A stretch of 64,000 nt of DNA from JAHEEL01 sp963700375 (GTDB lineage Bacteria > Actinomycetota > Acidimicrobiia > Spongiisociales > UBA5794). The position numbers and the translations under genes are program-made. Shown in pieces: positions 17,840 through 26,307 of the stretch. The stretch is from contig CAVOXF010000006.1 in assembly GCA_963700375.1 (NCBI GenBank), positions 744,001-808,000 of the forward strand, given 5' to 3'. Below the pieces are notes generated by a model. That model was given only the letters and a program-made list of their open reading frames with translations. It ran no database searches and was not told the DNA's origin. Position 1 is the first letter of the stretch. The number at the start of each line of letters is the position of its first letter.

Positions 17840-18213
17840 CGAACCGGGACCGTAGGGGTCTGGCATCGGGGAACCCGCTCGCCATTGAGCAGACCAACAC
17901 ACCGGCAAGTGCGCCGCAAGTCGCAGTGTGCAGCCAATCACCCGAACGCGTCGGCCTTCCGACAGGGCTCGAGAAGAGGATCGCTTGGACGACAGACAGC
18001 GTCCACGTGCCGAGGCATCGGACAGGGAGCTTCACCTCACCGGACTCTGCCGACAACGGACCCGCGCTCCCTGAAGAGGGCGACGCGACACACGGCGGGG
18101 CCGAGGCAAGATCTCACGAGTCGACGCCTCGTCCTGCACGGGCCGCACGACCGCCGTCCGATCGCCACAACGCCGAATCGTCGATCGTGCAGCCGCACAC
18201 CGACCCAGACGCA
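17840..18213. other. Intergenic stretch, no supported gene
   Basis: About 370 bases. Several open frames cross it in both directions but none has family signal or a ribosome site. Confidence 0.4.
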
Positions 18214-18244
18214 GGATGCTCCCCCACCGTTGGGGGGAGCATCC
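18214..18244 (-). terminator. Strong hairpin downstream of the calcium-binding protein gene
   Basis: Arms GGATGCTCCCCC and GGGGGAGCATCC around a short loop form a nearly perfect stem, 47 bases beyond the stop of the leftward gene at 18291. There is no clear U-tract, but the position and stability fit a terminator. Confidence 0.65.
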
Positions 18245-18290
18245 ATATCGGCCCGGAGGTCGACCGATCGCGTGAAGAGCGGGTGCCGTC

Positions 18291-18692
18291 CTAGCCGTTT
18301 CGCCCCATCCGACGCAGGCCGCCGCCACTGCCGACGTTGTCGCAGACTCCGTCGCCGTTAGCGTCGACGAAGCTCTCACCGTCGCAGTCACCGGAGCCGC
18401 GGAGACCGTGGCCACCCTCACCACGCGTGCCGCGCAGATCGTTGATGCCGTCACCGTTGGCATCCACGTAGTTGTCGCAGACACCATCGCCATCGGCATC
18501 GGCGAAATCCTTGTGCATACCGAACCTGGAATCGACGGTGTCGCCGGCGCCCCAGCCGTAGCCGGTGCCTGCTTGGGACCCGGCCCCGACGAGATCGCGA
18601 ACGCCGTCACCTGGACTTGCTGCCACCGCGGCGGCTGCCATCACGACAACCAGTAGGCCCACTGCGAGGAGGAGACCAAAGGCCTTCTTCAT
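18291..18692 (-). CDS. Secreted protein with DxDGDG calcium-binding repeats
   Basis: A 133-residue exported protein. It starts MKKAFGLLLAVGLLVVVMAAAAVAA-like, a classic signal peptide with cleavage expected after about residue 25. The mature part contains calcium-binding loops DADGDGVCDN, DANGDGINDL and DANGDGVCDN, with paired cysteines, like short thrombospondin-type-3 or dockerin-like loops, in a Gly-rich context. Start ATG follows AAAGGA. Role unknown, probably extracellular. The gene is followed by a strong hairpin. Confidence 0.78.
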   Translation of the reverse strand: MKKAFGLLLAVGLLVVVMAAAAVAASPGDGVRDLVGAGSQAGTGYGWGAGDTVDSRFGMHKDFADADGDGVCDNYVDANGDGINDLRGTRGEGGHGLRGSGDCDGESFVDANGDGVCDNVGSGGGLRRMGRNG

Positions 18693-18959
18693 GATCCTGT
18701 TCCTTTCTCGAACGTGCCCGAAGTATCGGCGCCGAATCTGAACAGAGCATGTGACGCAGGTGAGGCTTCCATGAGTATGCTCGCGGCCCGCTCCACTCAG
18801 GATCGAGCGCCTGGATCCGTCGAGAGCCTCCGCCGAACCCGAACCGTTCCGATGCCACCACGACGTGTCTCGTTGAGCACATCCGTGATCGCGTCCCGTG
18901 CAGAGCGTGCAGATTGCCGGACATGGGCGGAGCACTCGGCGCCACACAGAGTCGGTCTA

Positions 18960-19384
18960 TCAGCTCGGTTCAGCCGAAGGTGCGGCCACGTCCAGCCGTT
19001 GCAGGATCTCTGCCGTCGCCGCCGTCAGCGCAACAAGCATCTCGGCGGCTTGGACGTCGGTGTTGTAGTCATGGATCGCCAGCTCCGCAGAGATCTGGTC
19101 GGATCGGCGCGCCGCATGAGAAGGATTGCGCCCTGCATCGCAGCGATACACGAAAGGACAAGATTGAGCAGAATGAAGGGGTAGGGGTCGAAGCCGGTGT
19201 TCCGGTTCCAGAGCATCCACACCCCAAGGAAGATGAGCGCAGTGAATACGAAGAACCACGATCCCATGCCGTTTCGCAAGCGGTCTGCGGCGCGCTCGCC
19301 GATCGTGAGTGCATCATCCTCTCGCACCGCGGGATGGACTCGCCAGAGGTTCCTCGCGTGATGAATATCCCAGCGGTTCGACAT
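18960..19384 (-). pseudogene. DUF1003 membrane protein with a frameshift
   Basis: Starts MSNRWDIHHARNLWRVHP after AAGGAGG and reads as DUF1003: ADRLRNGMGSWFFVFTALIF, then a second membrane segment YPFILLNLVLSCIAAMQGAILLM. The expected cytoplasmic tail (SDQISAELAIHDYNTDVQAAEMLVAL-like) is present but in another frame; the break is near 19118, where one base appears missing within GGCGCGCCGATCC. With the base restored the protein would be about 141 residues, normal for the family. True mutation and sequencing error are equally possible. Confidence 0.7.
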
Positions 19385-19451
19385 AGTTCCTCCTTGGTCA
19401 ATCCGTCTCGCAACGATAGAGCCACGGGTACGGCTGCACGGCAGGAATGAG

Positions 19452-19501
19452 CCGCACATGTCGGCTGCGATGACCCCCTGAAATCGCAGCGCGTATGGGC
19501 G
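19452..19501 (+). repeat. Long family C palindrome with internal hairpin
   Basis: Outer arms CCGCACATGTCGG and GTATGGGCG-type enclose a hairpin GCTGCGAT / AATCGCAGC. The inner part matches the copies at 60557-60606 and 63701-63748 (TCGGCTGCG followed by a TCAG-type loop), defining a longer C subfamily. Confidence 0.5.
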
Positions 19502-19546
19502 TACCTCCGTGATCCGGGTCGTTGTGGTCGGTTGCTGTGTGTGGGG

Positions 19547-19903
19547 CTACTCGCGAACCAGCCGGGCCGGATCACCTACTGCGTCTGGTAGGTAGGCGCA
19601 CGGGGGGTCGCGATCAGGCAGGCAATCCCAGCGTTCCCGCGCCCACTCCCCGGCGACTTCGTCGAGTCCGTGGAACGACCCTTCGAAGATGCTTATCTCG
19701 GGCCACTTGACGGTCTGCGATTCGCTGATCTCGATGTCGAAGACTCGTGTGAAGGTGAACCAGAGACGGTCGCCGTCGAATCGGAAGGTGATGTCGAACT
19801 CGGTGTCGTCGTTCAAGATCTCGACCGTGCCCCGGTCGTCTCCATCGAACCGAATCGTGAAGGCCGGACGCTCGTCGCCGTTCGTAGGGGTCCGGTACAT
19901 CAC
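19547..19903 (-). CDS. Hypothetical protein
   Basis: A 118-residue acidic protein with regular alternation of charged and aromatic residues (FTIRFDGDDRGTVEIL, FRFDGDRLWFTFTRVFDIEI), suggesting a mostly beta fold. No family or catalytic motif recognised. The start is uncertain: two adjacent ATG codons, weak ribosome site. It is codirectional with the genes at 19915 and 20237. Confidence 0.5.
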   Translation of the reverse strand: MMYRTPTNGDERPAFTIRFDGDDRGTVEILNDDTEFDITFRFDGDRLWFTFTRVFDIEISESQTVKWPEISIFEGSFHGLDEVAGEWARERWDCLPDRDPPCAYLPDAVGDPARLVRE

Positions 19904-19914
19904 CCATGTTCCGC

Positions 19915-20166
19915 TCAGGACGTTTGCATCGGAGGATTCCAGGATCGTTTTGTCGCAGCCGTCGATGTAGTGCTCGCCGGATCGGTGATGATTGATTCGG
20001 CGCCCGAGGCGTTGAGCGGGTCCGATTGGCTCGTCAAACGATCCGGCCGGGTGATAGGTAGAAGGAGGATCCCGATTGCCACCAGGAAACGCACGAACCA
20101 GAGGAAGCTGAACCGGCTGGGCCGTCGCTTCTTGCGAACATCGTGCGGTCCGAGATCGGAAGCCAT
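19915..20166 (-). CDS. Small single-helix membrane protein, hypothetical
   Basis: An 83-residue protein with a basic N-terminal segment (VRKKRRPSRF) and one membrane helix (LWFVRFLVAIGILLLPI), then a Ser/Thr-rich tail. The same frame stays open and protein-like upstream of the ATG (EAQDPDEHLREMASD), so a longer product or a truncated gene is possible. Function unknown. Confidence 0.45.
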   Translation of the reverse strand: MASDLGPHDVRKKRRPSRFSFLWFVRFLVAIGILLLPITRPDRLTSQSDPLNASGAESIITDPASTTSTAATKRSWNPPMQTS

Positions 20167-20236
20167 CTCCCGAAGATGCTCGTCCGGGTCCTGTGCTTCT
20201 CCACTGAGGCGGGGATCGCCATCGTCGGTCGCCGAC

Positions 20237-20650
20237 TCAACCTCTAGGAATGAGGCATTGCCGTTCCGGCTCGATCACAGAACTACACCACCAGGACTCC
20301 AGGATGTCGTCCCACTTGGCGAGCCGGTCGTCGGCTTGAGGGCTGCAGTCCCGCATCGCGGTCAGTTTGAGTCGCGCCCGGGCGACCGTACCGGCGGGGT
20401 CTGCCGCGAGGTGGTGGGCGATTGCCCGGTGCAGGGCGAGGCCGCGGTGGTCTTCCCGGGTCATGGCAGGCGGGAAGTTCACGACTGCCTCGAGACCTGC
20501 AGCTCGGGCGATGCGGGAAAGACTCTTGAGCGTTGGACTCTCTGTTCCGGACTCGTATGCAACGACCGTCGGCTGCGATTTCCCGGCAACGCGTGCGAGT
20601 TCGGCCTGCGTCAGACCGGCGGTGCAACGGAGATTGATAACGACGTTCAC
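20237..20650 (-). CDS. XRE-family antitoxin-like regulator, probably truncated
   Basis: A 137-residue protein with an N-terminal HTH (LRCTAGLTQAELARVAGKSQPTVVAYESG, split here as a family match) and the region HRAIAHHLAADPAGTVARARLKL seen in regulators paired with nucleotidyltransferase (AbiEii-type) toxins. The last 30 residues (WWCSSVIEPERQCLIPRG) do not match that family, and no toxin gene follows; a short membrane protein lies there instead. Likely an orphan antitoxin with a replaced tail. The start ATG lies in an AT-rich promoter-like segment. Confidence 0.68.
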   Translation of the reverse strand: MNVVINLRCTAGLTQAELARVAGKSQPTVVAYESGTESPTLKSLSRIARAAGLEAVVNFPPAMTREDHRGLALHRAIAHHLAADPAGTVARARLKLTAMRDCSPQADDRLAKWDDILESWWCSSVIEPERQCLIPRG

Positions 20651-20929
20651 ACGGGAGACTATGTCCGGGCGAATATGTCACGATCAATGGGTGTGGACCG
20701 CAGGCGGATCGCCGAGGTGCCGGCGAAGGGCCGCGTTCGAAACAGGTTCGATGGAACCGTGCCGCTTCGAGTCATGACTCCTTCCGATGGATGCGTCGCG
20801 GCTCATCGTGGCGTCGGGCGTCGGACGTCGAACTCCCCGAACCGATACGCCCATCGAGAGGCGCGAGTGCTGGCAGCCCCCGGGGAAGAGGGCCGTGTGT
20901 GTCGCAACCGCCCCCTGTTCCGTCGGCAG

Positions 20930-22624
20930 TCAGCTTGTCTGCGTCGATACAGGGAGCCAGCGGGGTTGGCCCCAGAGGTACTGCTCGTCGGCGTTGCCCT
21001 GCGTATTGGTGTAGCGGAAGTAGAACGTCGTATTGGACGGTCGGTAGACGGCTGGAGAATCCCGACCGTCTCGATTCCAGTCGCCCGCGATGAGACGGTC
21101 GCCGGGGTCACCGAAGTAGAACTCGAACTCGGCGTTGCCTTGCGTGTTGGAGTTCCGGAAGTACACCAGTCCGGTCGACTCGCGATGTAGCCCGACGGTG
21201 TCGGTGCCGTCGCCGTTGAAGTCGCCGACAAAGGGCTTGTCTCCGGGGTTTCCGAAGTAGTAGGCGTACTCGGCAGCTCCGAGCCCGCCTTCATTCGCCC
21301 CGAGTTTGTTGATGACGTACACCCGTCCTTCGGTCTGGCGGTAGATCGAGATGGTGTCGCAGCCGTCGTTGTCGAAGTCTCCGGCGAGCGGGATATCTCC
21401 AGGATTCCCGAAGTAGAAGCGAATGTGGGCATTGCCCTGCGTGTTGCTGTTGCGCAGATAGACGTAGCCGTCCGACTGGCGATACAACCCGGGGGTTTCG
21501 ATGCCATCGCAGTCCCAGTCGCCCATGATCGGGAAGTCGCCCGGGTTCCCGTAGTAGAACGACGTGCGGGTCCCATCGCCTCGTGCGAGCCGCCAGATCC
21601 CAGTCGCCGGATCGACGAGCCCCACCGGCTGGGAAATCTGGCGCAGTGGCTGCCAGGCCAGATCGTATCCCCAGAACTCGGTCAGCAGCCGGGTCCCTGC
21701 CCCTGACGCAACGTTGTAGGACCACAACTCGCGGAGATCCTCGTAGAGAGCGCCGATGCCGTGAAGGATCTCACTGCCATCCGGTGACCACACTGGGTGA
21801 TCTGCGTCGGCCAAGACGGTCAGGCTCGATCCGTCCGGCGCGATCGTCATCATCGGGCCGTTCATCTCCCCACACAGAAGTGTTGATCCGGTCGGAGCCC
21901 AGTCGATCGTATCGAGCAACCCTGACACCCCGGCCGTGCACTGAAACGACTGCCGATTTGACCCATCGGCGTCGATGACTCCGACGAAGTGCACGCCAGC
22001 GACCATACCGACACCGGTGTACTCCAAGAACACGAGTCGCCGGCCGTCGGGAGACCACTTGACGAACGTGATCGACGAAGGCACTCCAGGACTCAACCAG
22101 GGAAGGCCGACGCTCGGCGTGGCGACCAACACCGCATCGGTGCCGTCCGCGTCCGCGACCCATACGCCCCGGTCGTCGCCGTAGGCAATGCGCCTGCCAT
22201 CTGGAGCCCACGAGATCATCGTGCCGTGCCAGTCGGAGAACAGCACGCTTGCTGACCCAATGATCGGATCGATCAGGCGGATCTCGAACGAATCGTCGAC
22301 GCCGTAGTGCAGGTAGGCCACTTGCGACCCATCGGGAGTCCACGTCGGACCGGCGTTCCATGTGTAGAGATTGACGTAGGGATCGTCTTCTGAGCCGTCA
22401 GGACCCATGACCCGCTTGACGAACACGCCACCATCGAACGTGACCCTGCGCCGATCCGAGCCGTCCGGGTTCATCGTGTAGATTTCGGAGGCCTCGGTGT
22501 ACGCCACCCGACCCGATTCACCCGGAAATGTTGCAGCGACGGGCGTGGCGGCGCCAACGACGACAACACCCGCACCGAGCACCGACGCAAGTGAGAGCGT
22601 GAACCACCGCATCGGCCTCGTCAT
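20930..22624 (-). CDS. Secreted protein: TolB-like PD40 repeats plus YFGNPGD repeats
   Basis: A 564-residue exported protein. Signal peptide at about 1-30 (RWFTLSLASVLGAGVVVVGA), then TolB/PD40-type propeller repeats recognisable by NPDGSDRRRVTFDG, TWTPDGSQVAYL, SWAPDGRRIAYG, KWSPDGRRLVFL and PVWSPDGSEILHG. From about residue 345 five units of a different repeat follow (FYYGNPGDFPIMGDWDCDG, TPGLYRQSDGYVYLRNSN), shared with the gene at 23124. Start ATG follows AGGGG. Probably an extracellular binding or adhesion protein; ligand unknown. Confidence 0.8.
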   Translation of the reverse strand: MTRPMRWFTLSLASVLGAGVVVVGAATPVAATFPGESGRVAYTEASEIYTMNPDGSDRRRVTFDGGVFVKRVMGPDGSEDDPYVNLYTWNAGPTWTPDGSQVAYLHYGVDDSFEIRLIDPIIGSASVLFSDWHGTMISWAPDGRRIAYGDDRGVWVADADGTDAVLVATPSVGLPWLSPGVPSSITFVKWSPDGRRLVFLEYTGVGMVAGVHFVGVIDADGSNRQSFQCTAGVSGLLDTIDWAPTGSTLLCGEMNGPMMTIAPDGSSLTVLADADHPVWSPDGSEILHGIGALYEDLRELWSYNVASGAGTRLLTEFWGYDLAWQPLRQISQPVGLVDPATGIWRLARGDGTRTSFYYGNPGDFPIMGDWDCDGIETPGLYRQSDGYVYLRNSNTQGNAHIRFYFGNPGDIPLAGDFDNDGCDTISIYRQTEGRVYVINKLGANEGGLGAAEYAYYFGNPGDKPFVGDFNGDGTDTVGLHRESTGLVYFRNSNTQGNAEFEFYFGDPGDRLIAGDWNRDGRDSPAVYRPSNTTFYFRYTNTQGNADEQYLWGQPRWLPVSTQTS

Positions 22625-23123
22625 GGCAACCCCTGATGCTCGGTGCCCTTTCAGGAAAACGGAAACCGAGCGGTGCGGCCAGGGCCATACGACCCTGGCC
22701 CCGAACGCCGGCATCGATGCGCGGCGACCGGATCCCGCAAACCATCGAATGGAACGCCACCGGTGCCCGTTCCACGTTCGTCGCTGGAGGCACACCCTGA
22801 CGACCCGGCCGCTCATGTCGACGCGCAAACCTGCCGAGCACCAGCCCTCACCATCACACCAAGCCGGACGGGCGCTGTGCGAATGCCCGACAGAAGAAGG
22901 CTGCGGTCCAGCCCGGTAATCGGGAATGGGGTGCGGCTGTTAGGAGAGTCTCTTGGCGTGGAGGGGTCTGGTGATCCGCTGTGACGTGGGTCATCGGTGC
23001 GATTCTCGGTGAGTACGGCCGAGTGCTCACAGGAGGTAGCACCGATCACCCTGGACCCTTCTGCTGCGCAAATCGTCAACGCGGCACGGGCTGCAATGTG
23101 TCGCCTGGCTCAGCTTCAGACGG
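22625..23123. other. Intergenic region between the two secreted-repeat genes
   Basis: About 500 bases; it should hold the promoter of the gene at 20930 and the 3' end of the gene at 23124. I see no gene, hairpin or family repeat that stands out. Confidence 0.4.
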
Positions 23124-24521
23124 TTAGACCCCGCACGATGGAAGCTCGCTCCCATTGAGCGGCGCAGTAAGAACTGTTTGGGGACCGATGAGAGCCTCGT
23201 CGAGACCGAGCCAAGTTCCCTCCAAACCCGGCCACAACGAGCTGGGCTGCCATCTGAACACCCAGGCTCGATCAATCGAGACAGGCGCGCTTGTCCCGGT
23301 GACGATCGCCACGACCGGACCGCCATAGAAGTTGGACCAGCAAACAGAAAGCAGTTCCTCGTCATCAGGGACGGAGAAGTGAAGACTGTCGGACAAGTAG
23401 ATCTTGCCGTCTGCCGATCCTCGCTCGAGAGCCCACATGAACTGGGGACCTGCGGCCAAATGATCAGGGTTCAAGAAGTAGCTCAGAATCACAGGCTCAC
23501 CAGTCGACGGGAGCAGGATCCAATCAACCTCCATGTACAACGGAGTACCGTCCACCGACAGACGGATATCGGATTCACAATCACCGGCCTGGCAGACGTC
23601 GACATACTCGAGCCGTTCAGGTCCAAGAGCCGCGGCTGTCGCACCATCAGGACGGACTGACCCGTCATATGCGGGCAAGGCCCAAGTGGAGTTCGAGGGC
23701 GGCGGCGCAGAACCACCGGGCAGAACACCGAAATCGCCGGCAACGCCCGTCATCTTCGCGTTGCCGTAGGCGAAGTCGACGTTTGCGTTGCCCTGCGAAT
23801 TCTCGAACCTGAGATAGAACCGGCCATTCGACGGACGGAACAGCCCAACAGTGTCCGGTCCCTTCGTCGGATCTTGTGCCCACAATCCGGTGATGATCTG
23901 ATCACCCGGATCGCCATAGAAGAAGTAGCTGTCGGCAATGCCAGTTGTCAGCGTGTTGCGGAAGTAGACGAAACCCGTCGACTCACGGTGCAGACCCACG
24001 GTGTCTTGACCGTTGTTGTTGAAGTCACCAGTGAACGGCTTGTCACCCGGATTGCCGAAAAGGAACGAATAGTCGGCAGCACCGAGCCCACCGCCGTTCG
24101 AACCGAGTTCATTGATGACGTAGATGCGGGCCTCCGACGGTCGGTAGATCGAGACCGTATCGCAACCGTCCTTGTTGAAATCCCCGGGAAGCGGAATATC
24201 GCCCGGATTGCCGAAGAAGAAGCGGATATGTGCGTTGCCCTGCGTATTCGCATTCCGGAGATACACGTATCCGTCAGACTGGCGATACAGGCCGGGCGTG
24301 TCGATGCCGTCGCAGTTCCAGTCGCCGACCATCGGGTAGTCGCCTGGGTTTCCGTAGTAGAAACTTGTCGTTGCACCGTTCGAAGCGTCACGGAGATACC
24401 AGATCCCGGTGGTCTGATCGACCACACCCGTCGTGTCCTCCGGCGTTCCGGCGAGCGCAGGAGCGCCGGCCAGCACCGTCGCGAGCACCGTCACTACCAG
24501 CAGCGAGAAGCGAGTGGTCAC
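23124..24521 (-). CDS. Secreted YFGNPGD-repeat protein
   Basis: A 465-residue exported protein, paralogous to the C-terminal half of the gene at 20930. Signal peptide VTTRFSLLVVTVLATVLAGAPALAG-like at 1-25, then repeats at about 35-240: FYYGNPGDYPMVGDWNCDG, FFGNPGDIPLPGDFNKDG, FLFGNPGDKPFTGDFNNNG, FYGDPGDQIITG. The remaining 200 residues form a unique domain with paired cysteines (CQAGDCESD). The GTG start follows GAGGAG. The D-x-D/N-x-DG loops in each unit suggest calcium-stabilised blades, like FG-GAP/VCBS repeats. Function outside the cell is unknown. Confidence 0.78.
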   Translation of the reverse strand: MTTRFSLLVVTVLATVLAGAPALAGTPEDTTGVVDQTTGIWYLRDASNGATTSFYYGNPGDYPMVGDWNCDGIDTPGLYRQSDGYVYLRNANTQGNAHIRFFFGNPGDIPLPGDFNKDGCDTVSIYRPSEARIYVINELGSNGGGLGAADYSFLFGNPGDKPFTGDFNNNGQDTVGLHRESTGFVYFRNTLTTGIADSYFFYGDPGDQIITGLWAQDPTKGPDTVGLFRPSNGRFYLRFENSQGNANVDFAYGNAKMTGVAGDFGVLPGGSAPPPSNSTWALPAYDGSVRPDGATAAALGPERLEYVDVCQAGDCESDIRLSVDGTPLYMEVDWILLPSTGEPVILSYFLNPDHLAAGPQFMWALERGSADGKIYLSDSLHFSVPDDEELLSVCWSNFYGGPVVAIVTGTSAPVSIDRAWVFRWQPSSLWPGLEGTWLGLDEALIGPQTVLTAPLNGSELPSCGV

Positions 24522-24642
24522 GGTCGTCCTCCTCGGCGATACCCCTCGAGCATTCTCCGAGGCGGCATAGACGACAAGGGTCGTCCGACCCCAATTCCCC
24601 ACATCGATGGCCGCCCAAGACCGATAGCCTGCCGCCTGCATC

Positions 24643-24788
24643 GGTTGTCGCCCCAAGGGGTCATAGCAGCGCTTCCGTCGAAAGGCACCGTTCTAGGTGA
24701 CCCGACCGAGTTGCTTCTCTCAGCTCAACCGGAGATCCACCGCCGAACCGGGGTGTGCAACACCAACCACATCATCCCTCCCAGCCGG
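24643..24788. repeat. Composite A-B intergenic repeat
   Basis: Module A (24643-24693: GTCGCCCCAAGGGGTCAT, GCAGCGCTTCCGTCGAAAGG, GTTCTAGG) is followed by module B (24699-24788: GAGATCCACCGCC in the middle, ATCATCCCTCCCAGCCGG at the end). A is matched at 45460-45510 and B at 33887-33976. The best complete copy in the window. Confidence 0.6.
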
Positions 24789-24969
24789 ATTTGGCCGAGT
24801 GGTAGTCAACCATGGTGAGGTGGCGGTATCAGCTTCCGCAGCCAAGCCTTCCACCGGGCTTGAACCGCGGGGGTGTCTGCGGCATTGACTCCACGGGGAG
24901 CCGTGGCGAGGGAGGCAAGGCCCTCCGTAACGTGACCCACAAGACGGGCAGCTTCCCGTGGCTGGTCGT

Positions 24970-25737
24970 CTAGGACCAGCGGACCCGCCTGTTGTCGTGC
25001 CACAGATCAAGGAGGTCACGATCGCCCTCCACGGCAATCATCGAGTCCTTGGGTCGGTTCCATAGGACGAGATAGAGGTCTGAAGCGTCTCCGGTCAGGG
25101 TCACATCGGCAGGCCCGTCGCCGCGAACGGTGGTGATGCCGTCCGGTGTGAAGGTCAGATGCCAGCGGTCGTCAGTGTCCTCCGCGTGAACAACCATGGT
25201 CCGGATGGTCGTCGTGGGGAACTCGTTGGCACGCGGGGCGAACCCGCTGACCATTTCGTCGATCCCGTCTGAGGCGAACACCGAGTCGAAACCAGATCCG
25301 GCTCCTGTCGCGTTCTGGGCGTCAAACCGATGTACGGCCGTCTCGTGGGCTTGGCGTCGTGCCCACATCGCGAGTGGCGATGGTGCGGGGAGGAACGTGG
25401 GAATGTCATCAGTCGGTGATGCCGACTCGAGCGCCTGAACGAGGTTGGCGTTCGTCTTGAGATACCAGTCGATCAGATCGTTGTCGTCCGGCCAGAAGAT
25501 GGCGAGGCCCGGCCATGACTCGATGTGTTCTGAGATGTCGTCGGGAAAGAGCTTCGATGTGCGTCTCGCGACACGTGCCGCAGCCCAGAGGTGAATCTCG
25601 CTCAGGTGACGGACCAGGTCCCGCATGTTCCACCCTGGGCAGGTATCGACATGTACTTCGAGGCTGCCCTGTCGGGCTGCCTCAGCGAAGATCCTGGCCT
25701 CTTGCGCAACGGCCGTGATGTGCTCGGCGATTTCCAC
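24970..25737 (-). CDS. Mycothiol-dependent maleylpyruvate isomerase family protein
   Basis: A DinB-like four-helix protein of the MDMPI family. The metal-site motifs are visible: CPGWNMRDLVRHLSEIH near the N-terminus with its His, and RRQAHETAVHRFDA in the middle with two more His. The C-terminal domain ends in the usual RVRW. The start chosen is GTG at 25737 after GGGAGG; an upstream extension is low complexity. The family is confined largely to mycothiol-producing actinobacteria, one reason for the phylum assignment. Substrate unknown. Confidence 0.85.
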   Translation of the reverse strand: MEIAEHITAVAQEARIFAEAARQGSLEVHVDTCPGWNMRDLVRHLSEIHLWAAARVARRTSKLFPDDISEHIESWPGLAIFWPDDNDLIDWYLKTNANLVQALESASPTDDIPTFLPAPSPLAMWARRQAHETAVHRFDAQNATGAGSGFDSVFASDGIDEMVSGFAPRANEFPTTTIRTMVVHAEDTDDRWHLTFTPDGITTVRGDGPADVTLTGDASDLYLVLWNRPKDSMIAVEGDRDLLDLWHDNRRVRWS

Positions 25738-25847
25738 AATGTCCTCCCACGTGGTCTGGGGAAGCGTCCCGCTACCGCTCGGATAGCCCGACGACGACGG
25801 TCGGGTCATCCGAGAGTCGGGACCTCATGCCCTGATCGGGATCTCTC

Positions 25848-26207
25848 CTACAGCTTGCCAACGACGTGGGCGAGTACCTTCGACATCTGGTCGTGGGGGC
25901 TGAACTCGACCATCCTGACCGCTTCCTCGACCACAACGGTGTGACCGGATGGCCAGTAATAGATCTCGCCTGCACCCACGACCTCTTCGGTGCCGTCCTC
26001 GTAGTTGACGCGGATGCTGCCCTCGAGAACGAACCCCCAATGGGGACACTGGCAATGGTCCCGTTCGAGACCCTCGAGCAGAGGACAGAAGTCGAGACCG
26101 GTCGGGTACTGCATGTACGCGCTGGTCATCCCGCCCCAATCCTGTCCACGGATCATCTCTCCGAGGGCCTCGTGGGCGATCGGGAGATCTTCGACGTTGC
26201 TCTTCAT
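25848..26207 (-). CDS. Cupin-fold protein
   Basis: A 119-residue single-domain cupin-like protein. The barrel is indicated by HWGFVLEGSIRVNYEDGTEEVV and GEIYYWPSGHTVVVEE, with Cys and His (CQCPHWG) near the metal site. The ATG follows GGAGG at eight bases. It diverges from a PadR-type regulator gene and the operators at 26256-26296 lie between them, so the regulator probably controls this gene. Substrate unknown. Confidence 0.78.
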   Translation of the reverse strand: MKSNVEDLPIAHEALGEMIRGQDWGGMTSAYMQYPTGLDFCPLLEGLERDHCQCPHWGFVLEGSIRVNYEDGTEEVVGAGEIYYWPSGHTVVVEEAVRMVEFSPHDQMSKVLAHVVGKL

Positions 26208-26255
26208 CTTCACTGCCTCCTCATGGCTCAGCCAGGCGTCGTCGCGATGCACCTG

Positions 26256-26296
26256 TACTGCAAGTTGCAGCACACTCTATACTGTATGTTGCAGTA
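26256..26296. promoter_or_regulatory. Tandem PadR-type operator sites
   Basis: Two related sites, TACTGCAAGTTGCAG (26256-26270, containing the palindrome CTGCAA-G-TTGCAG) and TACTGTATGTTGCAGTA (26280-26296), lie 24 bases apart between the cupin and regulator genes. The second ends 11 bases before the regulator start codon. Confidence 0.6.
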
Positions 26297-26307
26297 GAGT
26301 CAAGGCC

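Noticed and set aside
17885..18361. Open frames on both strands after the frameshifted gene
   Set aside because: No family signal, no ribosome site, and they cross the strong hairpin at 18214-18244.
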